Positions 33,370 through 42,670 of a stretch of DNA of 64,000 nt are shown one piece after another. The DNA lies in assembly GCA_016845145.1 (NCBI GenBank), contig JAERTE010000077.1, forward strand, positions 1-64,000, given 5' to 3'. A program made the position numbers and the translations under genes. A model generated the notes under the pieces. That model made no database searches. It saw only the letters and a list, made by a program, of their open reading frames with translations, and had not been told where the DNA came from. Each line of letters opens with the position of its first letter. Position 1 is the stretch's first letter. The stretch comes from Rhodospirillaceae bacterium. GTDB taxonomy: Bacteria > Pseudomonadota > Alphaproteobacteria > Rhodospirillales > Casp-alpha2.

Positions 33370-34647
33370 TTAACGGGCCTCACCGTTCCAGGCACCGCGA
33401 GAGTCAATCACCCGTTTGTTCGACAAGCGCGCGTGATCCATTTCCCGAAACTCGCGATGATCGGTGAGCAGCGTAACCACTTGGCAAGTGTCCATGGCTT
33501 CGTTCAGTGTCGCAAGCCGGACATTGGAAAAAGCGTTCAGGGTTTTTGGGAGTGCGGTCACGTGTGGCTCCACCACCCAGACATCAAACCCATCGTTCGC
33601 CAATGTTTCCACAACGGCGATCGAGGCACTTTCGCGAAGATCGTCGATATCGGCCTTGTAGGAGAGTCCCAGACAGGCAATGCGCGGTGAATCGATCCCG
33701 CGCGAGGCTGCTGATACGGCGGCGGCGATGCGCGCCGGGCGGCCATCATTGACGCCGCGTGCGGCGCGGATGAGATTTGTATCGTCCGGCGCTGAATCGA
33801 CAATGAACCATGGGTCGACCGCGATGCAGTGCCCGCCCACGCCGGGTCCCGGATTGAGGATGTTGACGCGCGGGTGGTGGTTGGCCAGCCGTATCGCTTC
33901 CCAGGGGTTGATGTCGAGCGTGTCGGACACATTGGCCAACTCGTTGGCGAAGGCAATGGAGACATCGCGGTATGCGTTTTCCGCCAACTTCACCAACTCG
34001 GCCGTCCGTGCCGTGGTCAGCAGGCACTGGCCCTCTACGGCAAGTTTGTAGAGCGCGGCTGCGCGCTCGGCGCAGTGCGACGTAATCCCGCCGACAACGC
34101 GGTCATTTCGGGTCAGTTCAATCAGCACCTGGCCCGGCAATACACGTTCCGGGCTGTGGGCAACGCGGATATCCGATGTATCGCCGGCGTCATGGGGGAA
34201 ACTCAAATCAGGCCGGTTCGCGGCCAAGCGAGCGGAGAAGTTTTCCGTTGTGCCGACTGGCGATGTGGATTCGATGATAACCATATCTCCCGATTTCAGT
34301 ACCGGCGCCAAACTGTCGGCGGCGGCGTCCAGATATTTGAGATCGGGTTTGCGGTCTTCGGTGAAAGGCGTCGGCACGGCAATGATGAAGGCGTCGGCCG
34401 GGGCGGGGACTTCCGAGGCACGCAGCTTGCCCGTGGCGACGGCGCCATTGACTAAAATATCGAGATCGGGCTCAACGATGTGGACTTTGCCGGCGTTGAT
34501 CGTGGCAACGGTCTCGGCGTTAACATCGACGCCCAGAACATCCAGGCCGCGGCTGGCGAACACGGCTGCCGTCGGTAGGCCGACGTAACCGAGGCCGATT
34601 ACACAGAGTTTGGTAATAGTGTCATTTCCGGTGCTGTCAGAGGGCAT
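33370..34647 (-). CDS. wecC: UDP-N-acetyl-D-mannosamine dehydrogenase
   Basis: 425 residues. NAD-binding [20 protein letters not shown] at residues 14-33, then [24 protein letters not shown], catalytic Cys in [17 protein letters not shown] and the C-terminal substrate-binding domain. Oxidises UDP-ManNAc to UDP-ManNAcA for a surface polysaccharide. Overlaps the wecB end by 11 bases. No glycosyltransferases are nearby. Confidence 0.93.
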   Translation of the reverse strand: MPSDSTGNDTITKLCVIGLGYVGLPTAAVFASRGLDVLGVDVNAETVATINAGKVHIVEPDLDILVNGAVATGKLRASEVPAPADAFIIAVPTPFTEDRKPDLKYLDAAADSLAPVLKSGDMVIIESTSPVGTTENFSARLAANRPDLSFPHDAGDTSDIRVAHSPERVLPGQVLIELTRNDRVVGGITSHCAERAAALYKLAVEGQCLLTTARTAELVKLAENAYRDVSIAFANELANVSDTLDINPWEAIRLANHHPRVNILNPGPGVGGHCIAVDPWFIVDSAPDDTNLIRAARGVNDGRPARIAAAVSAASRGIDSPRIACLGLSYKADIDDLRESASIAVVETLANDGFDVWVVEPHVTALPKTLNAFSNVRLATLNEAMDTCQVVTLLTDHREFREMDHARLSNKRVIDSRGAWNGEAR

Positions 34648-35761
34648 GGGCGCGCCTGATTTCCTGAACTATCCGTGCTGCCGCCTTGCCGTCTCCATAC
34701 GGGTTGTGGGCGCGGCTCATGGCGGTGTAAACGGTGGCATCATCAAGCAGCAACCGGGCGTCGTTGACAATGGCCTCAGTATCGGTTCCTACCAGTTTGA
34801 CTGTCCCGGCGTCCACAGCTTCGGGGCGCTCGGTCACGTCGCGCATGACCAGCACAGGCTTGCCCAGCGACGGGGCTTCTTCCTGAATGCCACCTGAATC
34901 AGTGATCACCATGTGGCAGTTATCCATCAAATAGACGAATGGCAGGTAGTCCTGCGGCGCTAACAGGTGGATGTTGTCCTTGCCGCCGAGCAGGCGGTTG
35001 ACCGGATCTTGGACATTGGGGTTCAGGTGCACCGGATAGACGATGTCCACGTCGTCGCGCTCAGCCAGCGCCGCCAGTGCCTTGCAAATATTCTCGAAAC
35101 CAGGACCGAAATTCTCGCGCCGGTGACCAGTGACCAAAATCATCCGTTTGCCGGAATTCAGGAACGGAAACGGCGCAGCCAGTTCCGCGCTCAGGTCTGC
35201 ATCGTGCCGGAACTTGTCCACCACTTGAAGCAGGGCATCGATCACCGTGTTGCCGGTGATGCTGAGCCCTTTTTCAGCAATGCCTTCACGCTTCATGTTT
35301 GCGGCGGCTGACGGAGTCGGAGCGAAATGCAGGTCGCAAAGCGTGTCCGTAAGTCTACGGTTCATCTCCTCGGGGAACGGCGCGTAGCGATCACCGGTTC
35401 TAAGACCGGCTTCCACATGGCCGACGGGGATTTTCGCGTAGTATCCGGCCAGTGCGGCGGCGAAGGTGGTTGTTGTGTCGCCGTGTACCAGAATTCTGTC
35501 GGGATTCTCAATCGTCAGAACTTCCGAGACACCGGTCAGGACCGATTGTGTGATATGCGCCAAATCCTGATTGGCTCGCATGACGTTCAGATCATGATCA
35601 GGCTGAATATCGAAAAGAGTGAGCACGGAATCGAGCATTTCACGGTGTTGGGCTGTGACACATACCCGGCAGTCCATATCTTCCGCCGCCGCCAGAGCGT
35701 GGACGACCGGCGCCATTTTGATAGCTTCCGGGCGGGTTCCGAAGATATTGAGGATGCGCAT
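34637..35761 (-). CDS. wecB: UDP-N-acetylglucosamine 2-epimerase (non-hydrolysing)
   Basis: 374 residues, GT-B-like fold. It begins [20 protein letters not shown], the family signature, has [17 protein letters not shown] and the C-terminal [20 protein letters not shown]. Makes UDP-ManNAc from UDP-GlcNAc, feeding WecC. ATG at 35761 is preferred to 35782 on family fit; the ribosome site is weak. First gene of a wecB-wecC-racemase run. Confidence 0.93.
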   Translation of the reverse strand: MRILNIFGTRPEAIKMAPVVHALAAAEDMDCRVCVTAQHREMLDSVLTLFDIQPDHDLNVMRANQDLAHITQSVLTGVSEVLTIENPDRILVHGDTTTTFAAALAGYYAKIPVGHVEAGLRTGDRYAPFPEEMNRRLTDTLCDLHFAPTPSAAANMKREGIAEKGLSITGNTVIDALLQVVDKFRHDADLSAELAAPFPFLNSGKRMILVTGHRRENFGPGFENICKALAALAERDDVDIVYPVHLNPNVQDPVNRLLGGKDNIHLLAPQDYLPFVYLMDNCHMVITDSGGIQEEAPSLGKPVLVMRDVTERPEAVDAGTVKLVGTDTEAIVNDARLLLDDATVYTAMSRAHNPYGDGKAAARIVQEIRRAHAL

Positions 35762-35935
35762 TAAATCGTTTGTCCGTGGCAAAGGGAGACGAACTGCCGC
35801 CCGTCGTCAGGGATGGATATCGCGACCCTGCGCTTTAGGCAAGGGGAATGGCATTTTTTCCATAGGATTCAAGGAGATGTTGTCACCCGGCCGATGTCTG
35901 AGTAGTATCTCAATCGAACTGGGTGTGGGGATCAA

Positions 35936-36640
35936 TTGAGGCGACCCTTGTACAAAGATTGGTGCGGTGTTCTCGGCCTTTGCGCGATGTTTCTGCTTAG
36001 CGCGCCAGCGGTCGCCGCTGAATTCGGTTTCTCCGGTATGCATGTGCAGGGTATGAAACCCGCGATTGCGCAGGCGCTGGGCATGAAGAAGGCCGAAGGC
36101 GTGCTTGTGCGCGATGTGGCGCTGGGCGGTCCGGCCGACAAGGCAGGGGTTTTGCGCGGCGATCTGATCGTCATGTTTAACGGCGTCAAAATCGATACTT
36201 TCAAGCGGCTGGTCGGCGTGGTTACGAAAACCAAGCCAGGACAAAAAATCGACCTCGAAGTCAGTCGGTCTTCAGGCGAGAAAAAGCTTCGATTGGTCCT
36301 GGGTCGAAAACCGCCGTCATGGAAAGTCAGCAAAGGGTCGGTCATCGCCTTTACGGAAATTGGCATTACCCTCGCCGCCGTGACGCCGAAAATCCGCAAG
36401 CGGTTTGAAATCCGCTGGGGATCCATCGGAGTTTTGGTAACCTTGATTGATCCGGATTTTGTCGAACGAATGTTGCTGAAACGCGGTGATATGATCGTTC
36501 AGATCAACCAAAAACCGGTGTGGCAACCGCAACAGATCAGGGACGCCTACGACGAAGCCAAGAAAGCCGGCCGCAAACAGCTTCTGATGCTGGTTGAACG
36601 CGTCAGTGGCTATGAGTTCATGATGCTGCCGGTGAAATAA
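35936..36640 (+). CDS. Exported protein with two PDZ domains
   Basis: 234 residues with a signal peptide (VLGLCAMFLLSAPAVAAEFG). The first PDZ is AEGVLVRDVALGGPADKAGV with LRGDLIVMFNGVKID; the second, more divergent, has IDPDFVERMLLKRGDMIVQI and NQKPVWQPQQI. This resembles the PDZ pair of HtrA/DegP but no protease domain is present. TTG at 35936 with GGGG upstream is needed to include the basic start of the signal peptide; TTG at 35948 is possible. Likely binds C-termini of envelope proteins. Confidence 0.75.
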   Translation: MRRPLYKDWCGVLGLCAMFLLSAPAVAAEFGFSGMHVQGMKPAIAQALGMKKAEGVLVRDVALGGPADKAGVLRGDLIVMFNGVKIDTFKRLVGVVTKTKPGQKIDLEVSRSSGEKKLRLVLGRKPPSWKVSKGSVIAFTEIGITLAAVTPKIRKRFEIRWGSIGVLVTLIDPDFVERMLLKRGDMIVQINQKPVWQPQQIRDAYDEAKKAGRKQLLMLVERVSGYEFMMLPVK

Positions 36641-36668
36641 TAAAGGCAAGTACCCGGACACAGCGGCC

Positions 36669-37439
36669 CTAGCCGCCGCGCGCTTCGGCGACCAATTTTT
36701 TCAACGTATCGAAATCAACCGCACCCGGGACCAATTGCCCGCCGACGACAAATGCCGGCGTGCCGTTGATGTTCAGGGCTTCTGCCAATCGGAAGTTCTT
36801 ACCCAAAGCATCGTCGATGCTTTTATTGGCCATGGCTTTTTTCAATGCCGGGCCCGTGATGCCGAGCTTCTCTGCGATGCTGACGACCTTGGCTTCGGTG
36901 ACGCCGCCGCGCATGCTCATCAAGGTGTCATGGAACGCATGATATTTGTCCGGCGATGTCTGCCAGATCGCCAGCGCGGCGCGTGACGCCGTCATGGATT
37001 GCGGGCCAAGGATGGGGAATTCTTTGTATACGTAGCGAATGCCTTTGTCTTCGGCCATGATCTTCTTGATGGTCGGATAGACGCGTTTGCAGTATCCACA
37101 GCGGTAATCGAAAAACTCAACGATCGTCACGTCACCCTGAGCACTGCCGCCGACGGGGCTGCTGGGGTCGGAAAGTAGTTGATCCTTGTGGGTCAGTAGA
37201 GCCGATTTGGCACGTTGTTTCTCAATGGCCTCGCGCCGCGCCTGATGGCGTTGCACGGCCTCTAATATGACCTCCGGATGATCGAGGATGTATTGTTCGA
37301 TAAACTTTTCCAGATGCTTTTTTTGTGCATCGGAAAACCCATCATCTGAATCGGCGGCGCCGATTCCCGGCATCAAAATCAACGAGATGACGGCAAGGGC
37401 CTGGAAAAGACGAAAGTGCCACATGAGAAAAGACTCCAT
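36669..37439 (-). CDS. DsbA-family thiol-disulfide protein (Com1/ScsC-like)
   Basis: 256 residues: signal segment to about residue 28, an N-terminal oligomerisation helix with LEKFIEQYILDHPEVILEAV, then a DsbA-like thioredoxin domain with VEFFDYRCGYCKRVYP and the cis-Pro loop NINGTPAFVVGG. The N-terminal helix is typical of the Com1/ScsC group, which often act as disulfide isomerases. It is convergent with the PDZ gene, 28 bases apart. Confidence 0.88.
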   Translation of the reverse strand: MESFLMWHFRLFQALAVISLILMPGIGAADSDDGFSDAQKKHLEKFIEQYILDHPEVILEAVQRHQARREAIEKQRAKSALLTHKDQLLSDPSSPVGGSAQGDVTIVEFFDYRCGYCKRVYPTIKKIMAEDKGIRYVYKEFPILGPQSMTASRAALAIWQTSPDKYHAFHDTLMSMRGGVTEAKVVSIAEKLGITGPALKKAMANKSIDDALGKNFRLAEALNINGTPAFVVGGQLVPGAVDFDTLKKLVAEARGG

Positions 37440-37534
37440 GAAAATTTCAGCGCATCATTCACAGTTTGATGCCCGGCGGCAAGCGCGGAACCGCTTTGAA
37501 TAACGAAAACGTGTTCGATTTGGCTTGGGGCGGA

Positions 37535-38269
37535 TCACCTGGACAGGCGCAGACCTGATATTTGTACCGTGCCGCGCCCTCGACCGCTTGCCGTGCTCAT
37601 GCCGACAAAGACGATGCGACTGAACGCCATATCGATGGTTGGCCAAGCGCGCGTGTGCATATGGGATAAGTCCAGATTCTCCGTCCACCAGCGGTTTTGG
37701 TTCTCGCCCCCGCCGCGAACCACATAGACGGCTCGTGGCTTGCCGTCAGCTGCGGGATGCTCTGTCGTCAGCGTGCCCCGTTGCAAGGCGCTGTGTCCCC
37801 ATACGAGTGTCAGGCTGCGCGAAAATGCAGGCGGCTTGGGCCCACGGAAAAACGTTGCCAGGCCACTGGGCTCGGTGCGTGGCTTATCCGCATCGGCAAA
37901 CCCTACGACAAGGCGTACCGGATGACGTGCGGGATGATGTGCCGGTCCTTCCATCACATTCCACGACCAAAACAGAAACGGCGTTGCCAACAACTGTGCA
38001 TCAACCCGGCGGATAATTGCGGTGTTTTCCGAGCCGCCATTGATCTCCAATGCCGGTGTGCCGGCGGGATAAACGGTCTTGTATGAGACAGCATCACTGG
38101 CCCCTAATCCGACCCAGTCGCTAGAACGGCCGAAGATCGGATTTTCCGGACCGCCGCCAAATATGTTGAGGGTTCCGTCCAAACCAACTGGTGTCTGTGT
38201 TTCCGCGCAGCCAACGACAAAAAACAAGCTCAGGACGCCAAGGTAAAACGGCAATCCCGCCTTTGTCAT
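37535..38269 (-). CDS. DUF3047 lipoprotein
   Basis: 244 residues. Lipobox in LFFVVGCAETQT; mature part with ATPFLFWSWNVMEGPAHHPA, LVVGFADADK and LTLVWGH, the DUF3047 signature (PF11249), function unknown. ATG at 38269 overlaps the stop of the M48 protease (ATGA), so the two are translationally coupled; the longer frame to 38341 would read through a region encoding the protease C-terminus. Likely an envelope protein working with the protease. Confidence 0.8.
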   Translation of the reverse strand: MTKAGLPFYLGVLSLFFVVGCAETQTPVGLDGTLNIFGGGPENPIFGRSSDWVGLGASDAVSYKTVYPAGTPALEINGGSENTAIIRRVDAQLLATPFLFWSWNVMEGPAHHPARHPVRLVVGFADADKPRTEPSGLATFFRGPKPPAFSRSLTLVWGHSALQRGTLTTEHPAADGKPRAVYVVRGGGENQNRWWTENLDLSHMHTRAWPTIDMAFSRIVFVGMSTASGRGRGTVQISGLRLSR

Positions 38270-39636
38270 TGTTGGTCTTTTCGGCGTTGCTTGCTCGCCG
38301 CGCTTTTCGCCGCGAGCAATATGTCGCCGGCCTGAAGCCATTCTCTAGAGCCTTCGGGAAATATTTTTTGCGCGCGGCCAGCATGGTGCAAGGCTACTTT
38401 CGGATCGTTCTTGAGCAACGCCTCTTCGGCCAGCGCGAGTGAGCTTCGGCCTTGATCACCGTTTCGTCCGTGGGCAATCGCGAGGAGATGCCAGTTAAAT
38501 GGCGAGCGCGGTTCGACTGCCAAGGCAGCTTCCAGATTGATCACCGCCGCTTTGAGAAAGGCGGGTTGATTGTATTCGATTTGAGCCCGCGCCAAATCGC
38601 GCCGGATCAGAGCTGAATTGGGGAGCAATTTCGCCGCCTGGCCATAGCTGATCAAAGCGTCGCTGAGGCGAGCGTTCTCGAAAAGCATCTGTCCTTTCAG
38701 CTCGTGGAAGTAAGGATTTTCAGGTTCACCGGCGATTAAACCATCGATCAAGGGCAAGGCCTTGTCGAGCTTGCCTTGCCGATAATGGCCGATGGCTCGT
38801 GCGTACCGGCTGTACAAGGAGCTGTCCGAGGCTTTGTATACGCGCAGTGTACGAGGCATCGGATTGATAAACGCGTAAAGTTTCGCCTTCATACGTTCGT
38901 GTAAATCGGCGAGTTGAGGCGACACCGGCTTATCCGAATGCGGTGATTTATTCACGTGCGCCTGGACGGCGCTGATCCGGTCGCGCGTCAAGGGGTGTGA
39001 CCGTACGTATGGGTCTTGCTGCGCGGGGCTTAGGAGTTCCTGGTCTCCCAGTTCCTCCATAAAGGACAGCAGGCCGCGTGCCGAATGCCCGGTTTGATCA
39101 AGAAATTTCATGGCCGCATGGTCCGCCGATGATTCTTGAACGCGGCTGTAGGCGAGAAAATTGCGTGCTGCTACGGATTGGCCTCCTGCCGCGATGACGG
39201 CCCCGACATCAGCACGACCCGTGGCTATCGCCGTGGCTCCACCGAGAATGGTTGCCAAAACTGACGCCGCGGACCCTTTCGATAAAGCCTTGTGAACCCG
39301 TGACAAATGGCCGCCGGAAATATGTCCGGTCTCGTGAGCGATGACTCCGATCACTCCGTTTGCGTCCTCGCTTGCCATAATAAGGCCGGTATTGATGAAC
39401 AGGTTCTGTCCGCCGGCGACAAAGGCATTGAGTGTACCGTCCCTGACGATGAAAATATCAACATCCTCAGGGCGCAGCCCGGCCGCACGGAACAGTGGCG
39501 TTGCATAGATTCGGATGGTATTTTCCACTTCCGCATCGCGGATCATGGACGGTCGTTTAGCGGCGTGGGATGAAAGCGGCCAGTATAAAAAGGAAACCGC
39601 AAAGACAATGATGAAGAGACGGAAAATGCTTAACAC
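38266..39636 (-). CDS. M48 family metalloprotease with TPR repeats, BepA-like
   Basis: 456 residues with a signal peptide (FIIVFAVSFLYWPLSSHA). Zinc site GVIAHETGHISGGHLSR, third ligand region SSADHAAMKFLDQTGHSARG. After residue 270 come TPR-like helix pairs (GHYRQGKLDKALPLIDGLIA and KGQMLFENARLSDALISYGQ). This domain order is that of BepA/YfgC, a periplasmic protease of outer-membrane protein and LPS assembly quality control. Divergent from the GGT-like gene across 91 bases. Confidence 0.9.
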   Translation of the reverse strand: MLSIFRLFIIVFAVSFLYWPLSSHAAKRPSMIRDAEVENTIRIYATPLFRAAGLRPEDVDIFIVRDGTLNAFVAGGQNLFINTGLIMASEDANGVIGVIAHETGHISGGHLSRVHKALSKGSAASVLATILGGATAIATGRADVGAVIAAGGQSVAARNFLAYSRVQESSADHAAMKFLDQTGHSARGLLSFMEELGDQELLSPAQQDPYVRSHPLTRDRISAVQAHVNKSPHSDKPVSPQLADLHERMKAKLYAFINPMPRTLRVYKASDSSLYSRYARAIGHYRQGKLDKALPLIDGLIAGEPENPYFHELKGQMLFENARLSDALISYGQAAKLLPNSALIRRDLARAQIEYNQPAFLKAAVINLEAALAVEPRSPFNWHLLAIAHGRNGDQGRSSLALAEEALLKNDPKVALHHAGRAQKIFPEGSREWLQAGDILLAAKSAASKQRRKDQQ

Positions 39637-39727
39637 GTTGCTGTCTTCCTTAGCGGCGACGCAGGCGTCAACAGCGTCAAAAGTGAAGCGGACGAAGAGT
39701 TTTCTATCATATTCACAAGGTAGTCAC

Positions 39728-41458
39728 ATGGTCTTGAAGCGTCAATCGGCGGCCAGGGCAGTCGGCGCAACCCGGACACTTCGAATCGCCTCGGTTGCGA
39801 TCTCCGTCGCCATGATGGGCGCGCTTGGGGGGTGTTTGTCCGTACCTTTCATCGATGACGAGCCGGAAGTCCCGTTGGGTCAGATTGGATATGTCAGCGG
39901 ATTCTATGGTGGCGCTGCTGCCGATGAACCGCGCGCGGCGCTCGCGGGGCGCGACGCATTGACCTCCGGCGGTTCAGCCGCCGACGCTGCCACGGCGATG
40001 TATTTCACCCTCGCGGTAACGATGCCATCGGCGGCGGGGCTCGGTGGCGGCGGTATGTGCCTGGTCCGTAATCCAAACACGCAACGTGTTGAAACGCTGG
40101 ATTTCCTTGGTCAAACCAGTTCCGGTTCGGGCAAGAAGGTATTGGTACCGGGAAACGCACGTGGCATTTTTGCGTTGCATGCCAAATTCGGAAAGCTGAA
40201 ATGGGCTGAATTGATACGACCGGCGGAAAACCATGCGCGGTTCGGAACCCGGGTATCGCGTGCCTTTGCCGAGAATGCAAAGTTCACCGATGCGCAGATT
40301 ACCCCACAACCGAGCGATATCATTGGTGCCGACGGTCGCTCGCCTCGCGAAGGCCAACATCTGAAGCAACCGCAATTGGCTGCATTTATGGCGAGGCTAA
40401 GATCGCATGGCCCGGCAGCCCTTCACGTCGGTGCCGGTGCCGAAGTGTTTGCCGAGGACGTTCGGCGCGCGGGATTTGGTTTGACCGCGAGTGATATGAA
40501 GGCGGCGCAACCTCTATGGCGGTCGACGATCCGCGTTCCGTTTCTTAACGAACTCAGTATGCACTTCCCGATGCCGCGGACACCAAGCGGTACATTGGGT
40601 GCGAAGATGGCGGCGATTTTGGCTGCCGATGACCGGTTTGAAGACGTGCCGGTAGCCGAACTGGGGCATTTGGTTGCAGAGGCCTCACAAAGAGCGTTCG
40701 TGGACGGCGCCAATGGTTTTCGCGAAAAAGAAATTGAACGTGAGTACACGCATAGAACCGTGGGCAAATTCTCAATTACCTCTACAACCAAGGAAACCGT
40801 GAAGGTTGCATACACCCAACTCGACGAAGACTATTCGGAAAATCTCATGGCGGGTTACCAGTCCGACCGTCTGACGGAACTGGCCGCCGGATCCGAAGCG
40901 AATATTTCGTTTGACCAAAGAGGTGGTGAGACAAGTATCTCGGCCATGGACATTCATGGTGGCGCAGTTGCGTGTACGTTCTCGATGAACGGACGGTTTG
41001 GGACTGGGCGACTTGCGCCGGGAGGCGGATTTTACCTCGCCAATCATGCCGCGTTTCCGGCGTCTCGCGATTTGTCCATGGGCGCCGTTATAGTTGAGCA
41101 TAATTTCCGCAACCATTTGTATATGGTCGGTGCAGCGTCTGGCGGCACTGTAACTCAGGCCGCACTTGCGCAGGTCGCGGTCAGTTCGGCGTACGGCAAT
41201 AAGTCATCGTTGGAAACAGAGGTTGAGCGCCGTGAACGCGTGTTTCGCGATCCTATTCGCCGGGTCACCTATGTGGAAGACGGCATTGGCGCAGCCTTCA
41301 GCAATGATCTGAAGCGGCGAGGGCATCGACTGATTTCCTTGCCCGGATTGGCGCGCGTCAATATCGCTTATTGTCCGGCTGGTATTCCCGGCGAACAAAT
41401 CGCTTGTAGTATTCAGGCCGACCCGCGCGGGTTCGGTTTTGCGGCGACGCCCGGATAA
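39728..41458 (+). CDS. Gamma-glutamyltransferase-like lipoprotein, nucleophile position altered
   Basis: 576 residues. Lipobox near MMGALGGCLSV. GGT-fold landmarks: DALTSGGSAADAATAMYFTL with AAGLGGGGMCL, and GTGRLAPGGGFYLANHA late in the chain. By eye the mature small subunit would begin at GGETSISAMDIHGGAVACTF; the usual first Thr of TTHxSVVD lines up with Glu401, with Thr402 one place later. The self-processing Thr may therefore be lost or shifted. ATG at 39728 has AAGG upstream; the frame is open to 39515 but overlaps the divergent protease gene. Could be an inactive or neofunctional paralogue. Confidence 0.75.
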   Translation: MVLKRQSAARAVGATRTLRIASVAISVAMMGALGGCLSVPFIDDEPEVPLGQIGYVSGFYGGAAADEPRAALAGRDALTSGGSAADAATAMYFTLAVTMPSAAGLGGGGMCLVRNPNTQRVETLDFLGQTSSGSGKKVLVPGNARGIFALHAKFGKLKWAELIRPAENHARFGTRVSRAFAENAKFTDAQITPQPSDIIGADGRSPREGQHLKQPQLAAFMARLRSHGPAALHVGAGAEVFAEDVRRAGFGLTASDMKAAQPLWRSTIRVPFLNELSMHFPMPRTPSGTLGAKMAAILAADDRFEDVPVAELGHLVAEASQRAFVDGANGFREKEIEREYTHRTVGKFSITSTTKETVKVAYTQLDEDYSENLMAGYQSDRLTELAAGSEANISFDQRGGETSISAMDIHGGAVACTFSMNGRFGTGRLAPGGGFYLANHAAFPASRDLSMGAVIVEHNFRNHLYMVGAASGGTVTQAALAQVAVSSAYGNKSSLETEVERRERVFRDPIRRVTYVEDGIGAAFSNDLKRRGHRLISLPGLARVNIAYCPAGIPGEQIACSIQADPRGFGFAATPG

Positions 41459-41488
41459 AGCCACTTGGCGCGAAAGGAACTTGGAAAC

Positions 41489-42649
41489 GTGAGCCTGAAG
41501 ACCTCTCGCCGCGGTGCGATACCGCCGTTTATTGTGATGGATGTCATGCGCGAAGCCAATCGGCGCGAGACGATTGGTGAACACGTTCTCCATATGGAGG
41601 TCGGCCAGCCCGGCAGCGGTGCGCCGAGCGGCGTACTGGACGCCGTGCGCGACATTATGGACCGCGACCACATGGGCTACACCGATGCTTTTGGCGTGCC
41701 GTCATTGCGCGAACGCATTGCGCAATATTACCAAGCGCAATATGGCGTCGATGTCGCTGCCGATCATGTGGTGGTGACCACGGGGTCTTCGGGCGCCTTC
41801 GTGCTGTCCTTTCTCGCCGCGTTCGATGTTGGTGACCGCGTTGCCTTGGCCAGCCCGGGTTACCCGGCTTATCGCAATGTCCTGTCGGCACTGGGGATTG
41901 AGGTTATCGATATTCCCACAAACGAAGAAACGAATTTTCAGCCGACCGTTCCTGTTCTTGCCGCAGCGTTGGAAACGATGGATGGAAAACTGGACGGCTT
42001 GATCGTCGCGAGCCCGTCCAATCCGACCGGGACGATGTTGCAACCGGATGAGTTGCGCGAACTGGTGGCGTTTTGTGATGCGCACGCAATCCGATTTATC
42101 TCCGATGAAATCTACCATGGGATCACCTATGAGCGTCCGGCAGATACGGCTCTTGCCTACGGCCGCAATGCCGTAGTTATCAATAGTTTCTCCAAGTATT
42201 TCTCAATGACCGGCTGGCGACTGGGTTGGATGGTACTGCCCGATGACCTGTTGCGGTCCGTTGAGTGCCTGGGACAGAACTTGTTCATTTCGCCGCCGAC
42301 GGTTTCGCAATATGCCGGGCTCGCGGCCTTTGATTGCCGTGAAGAGTTGGATGCCAACGTTCAGCGCTATGCGCGGAATCGAGCAATGCTGCTGGAGACG
42401 TTGCCGCAAGCAGGATTCGATCATCTGGCTTCGGCAGATGGCGCTTTTTATATTTACGCGGATGTCAGCGGCCTGACCAACGACAGCCCGGAGTTCTGTC
42501 GGCGCATGTTGGCCGAGACAGGTGTTGCCGCAACGCCCGGGACCGATTTCGATCCCGAGCGTGGGCATGCTTTTCTGCGTTTTTCGTTTTCCGGCGCCGA
42601 AGCCGATATGGCAGAAGCGGCTCAGCGTCTTATCAATTGGCGACGCTGA
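41489..42649 (+). CDS. Class I/II PLP-dependent aminotransferase
   Basis: 386 residues. PLP lysine in INSFSKYFSMTGWRLGWMV; cofactor-binding ASPSNPTGTML and SDEIYHGITYE. The group AspC/PatA-like acts on aspartate, alanine or aromatic amino acids; the substrate is not clear. GTG at 41489 has AAGGAA upstream; a TTG at 41465 starts seven bases after the GGT-like stop. Convergent with rne with a gap of 21 bases and no clear terminator. Confidence 0.9.
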   Translation: MSLKTSRRGAIPPFIVMDVMREANRRETIGEHVLHMEVGQPGSGAPSGVLDAVRDIMDRDHMGYTDAFGVPSLRERIAQYYQAQYGVDVAADHVVVTTGSSGAFVLSFLAAFDVGDRVALASPGYPAYRNVLSALGIEVIDIPTNEETNFQPTVPVLAAALETMDGKLDGLIVASPSNPTGTMLQPDELRELVAFCDAHAIRFISDEIYHGITYERPADTALAYGRNAVVINSFSKYFSMTGWRLGWMVLPDDLLRSVECLGQNLFISPPTVSQYAGLAAFDCREELDANVQRYARNRAMLLETLPQAGFDHLASADGAFYIYADVSGLTNDSPEFCRRMLAETGVAATPGTDFDPERGHAFLRFSFSGAEADMAEAAQRLINWRR

Positions 42650-42670
42650 GCCAAACAATATTATTGCCGT

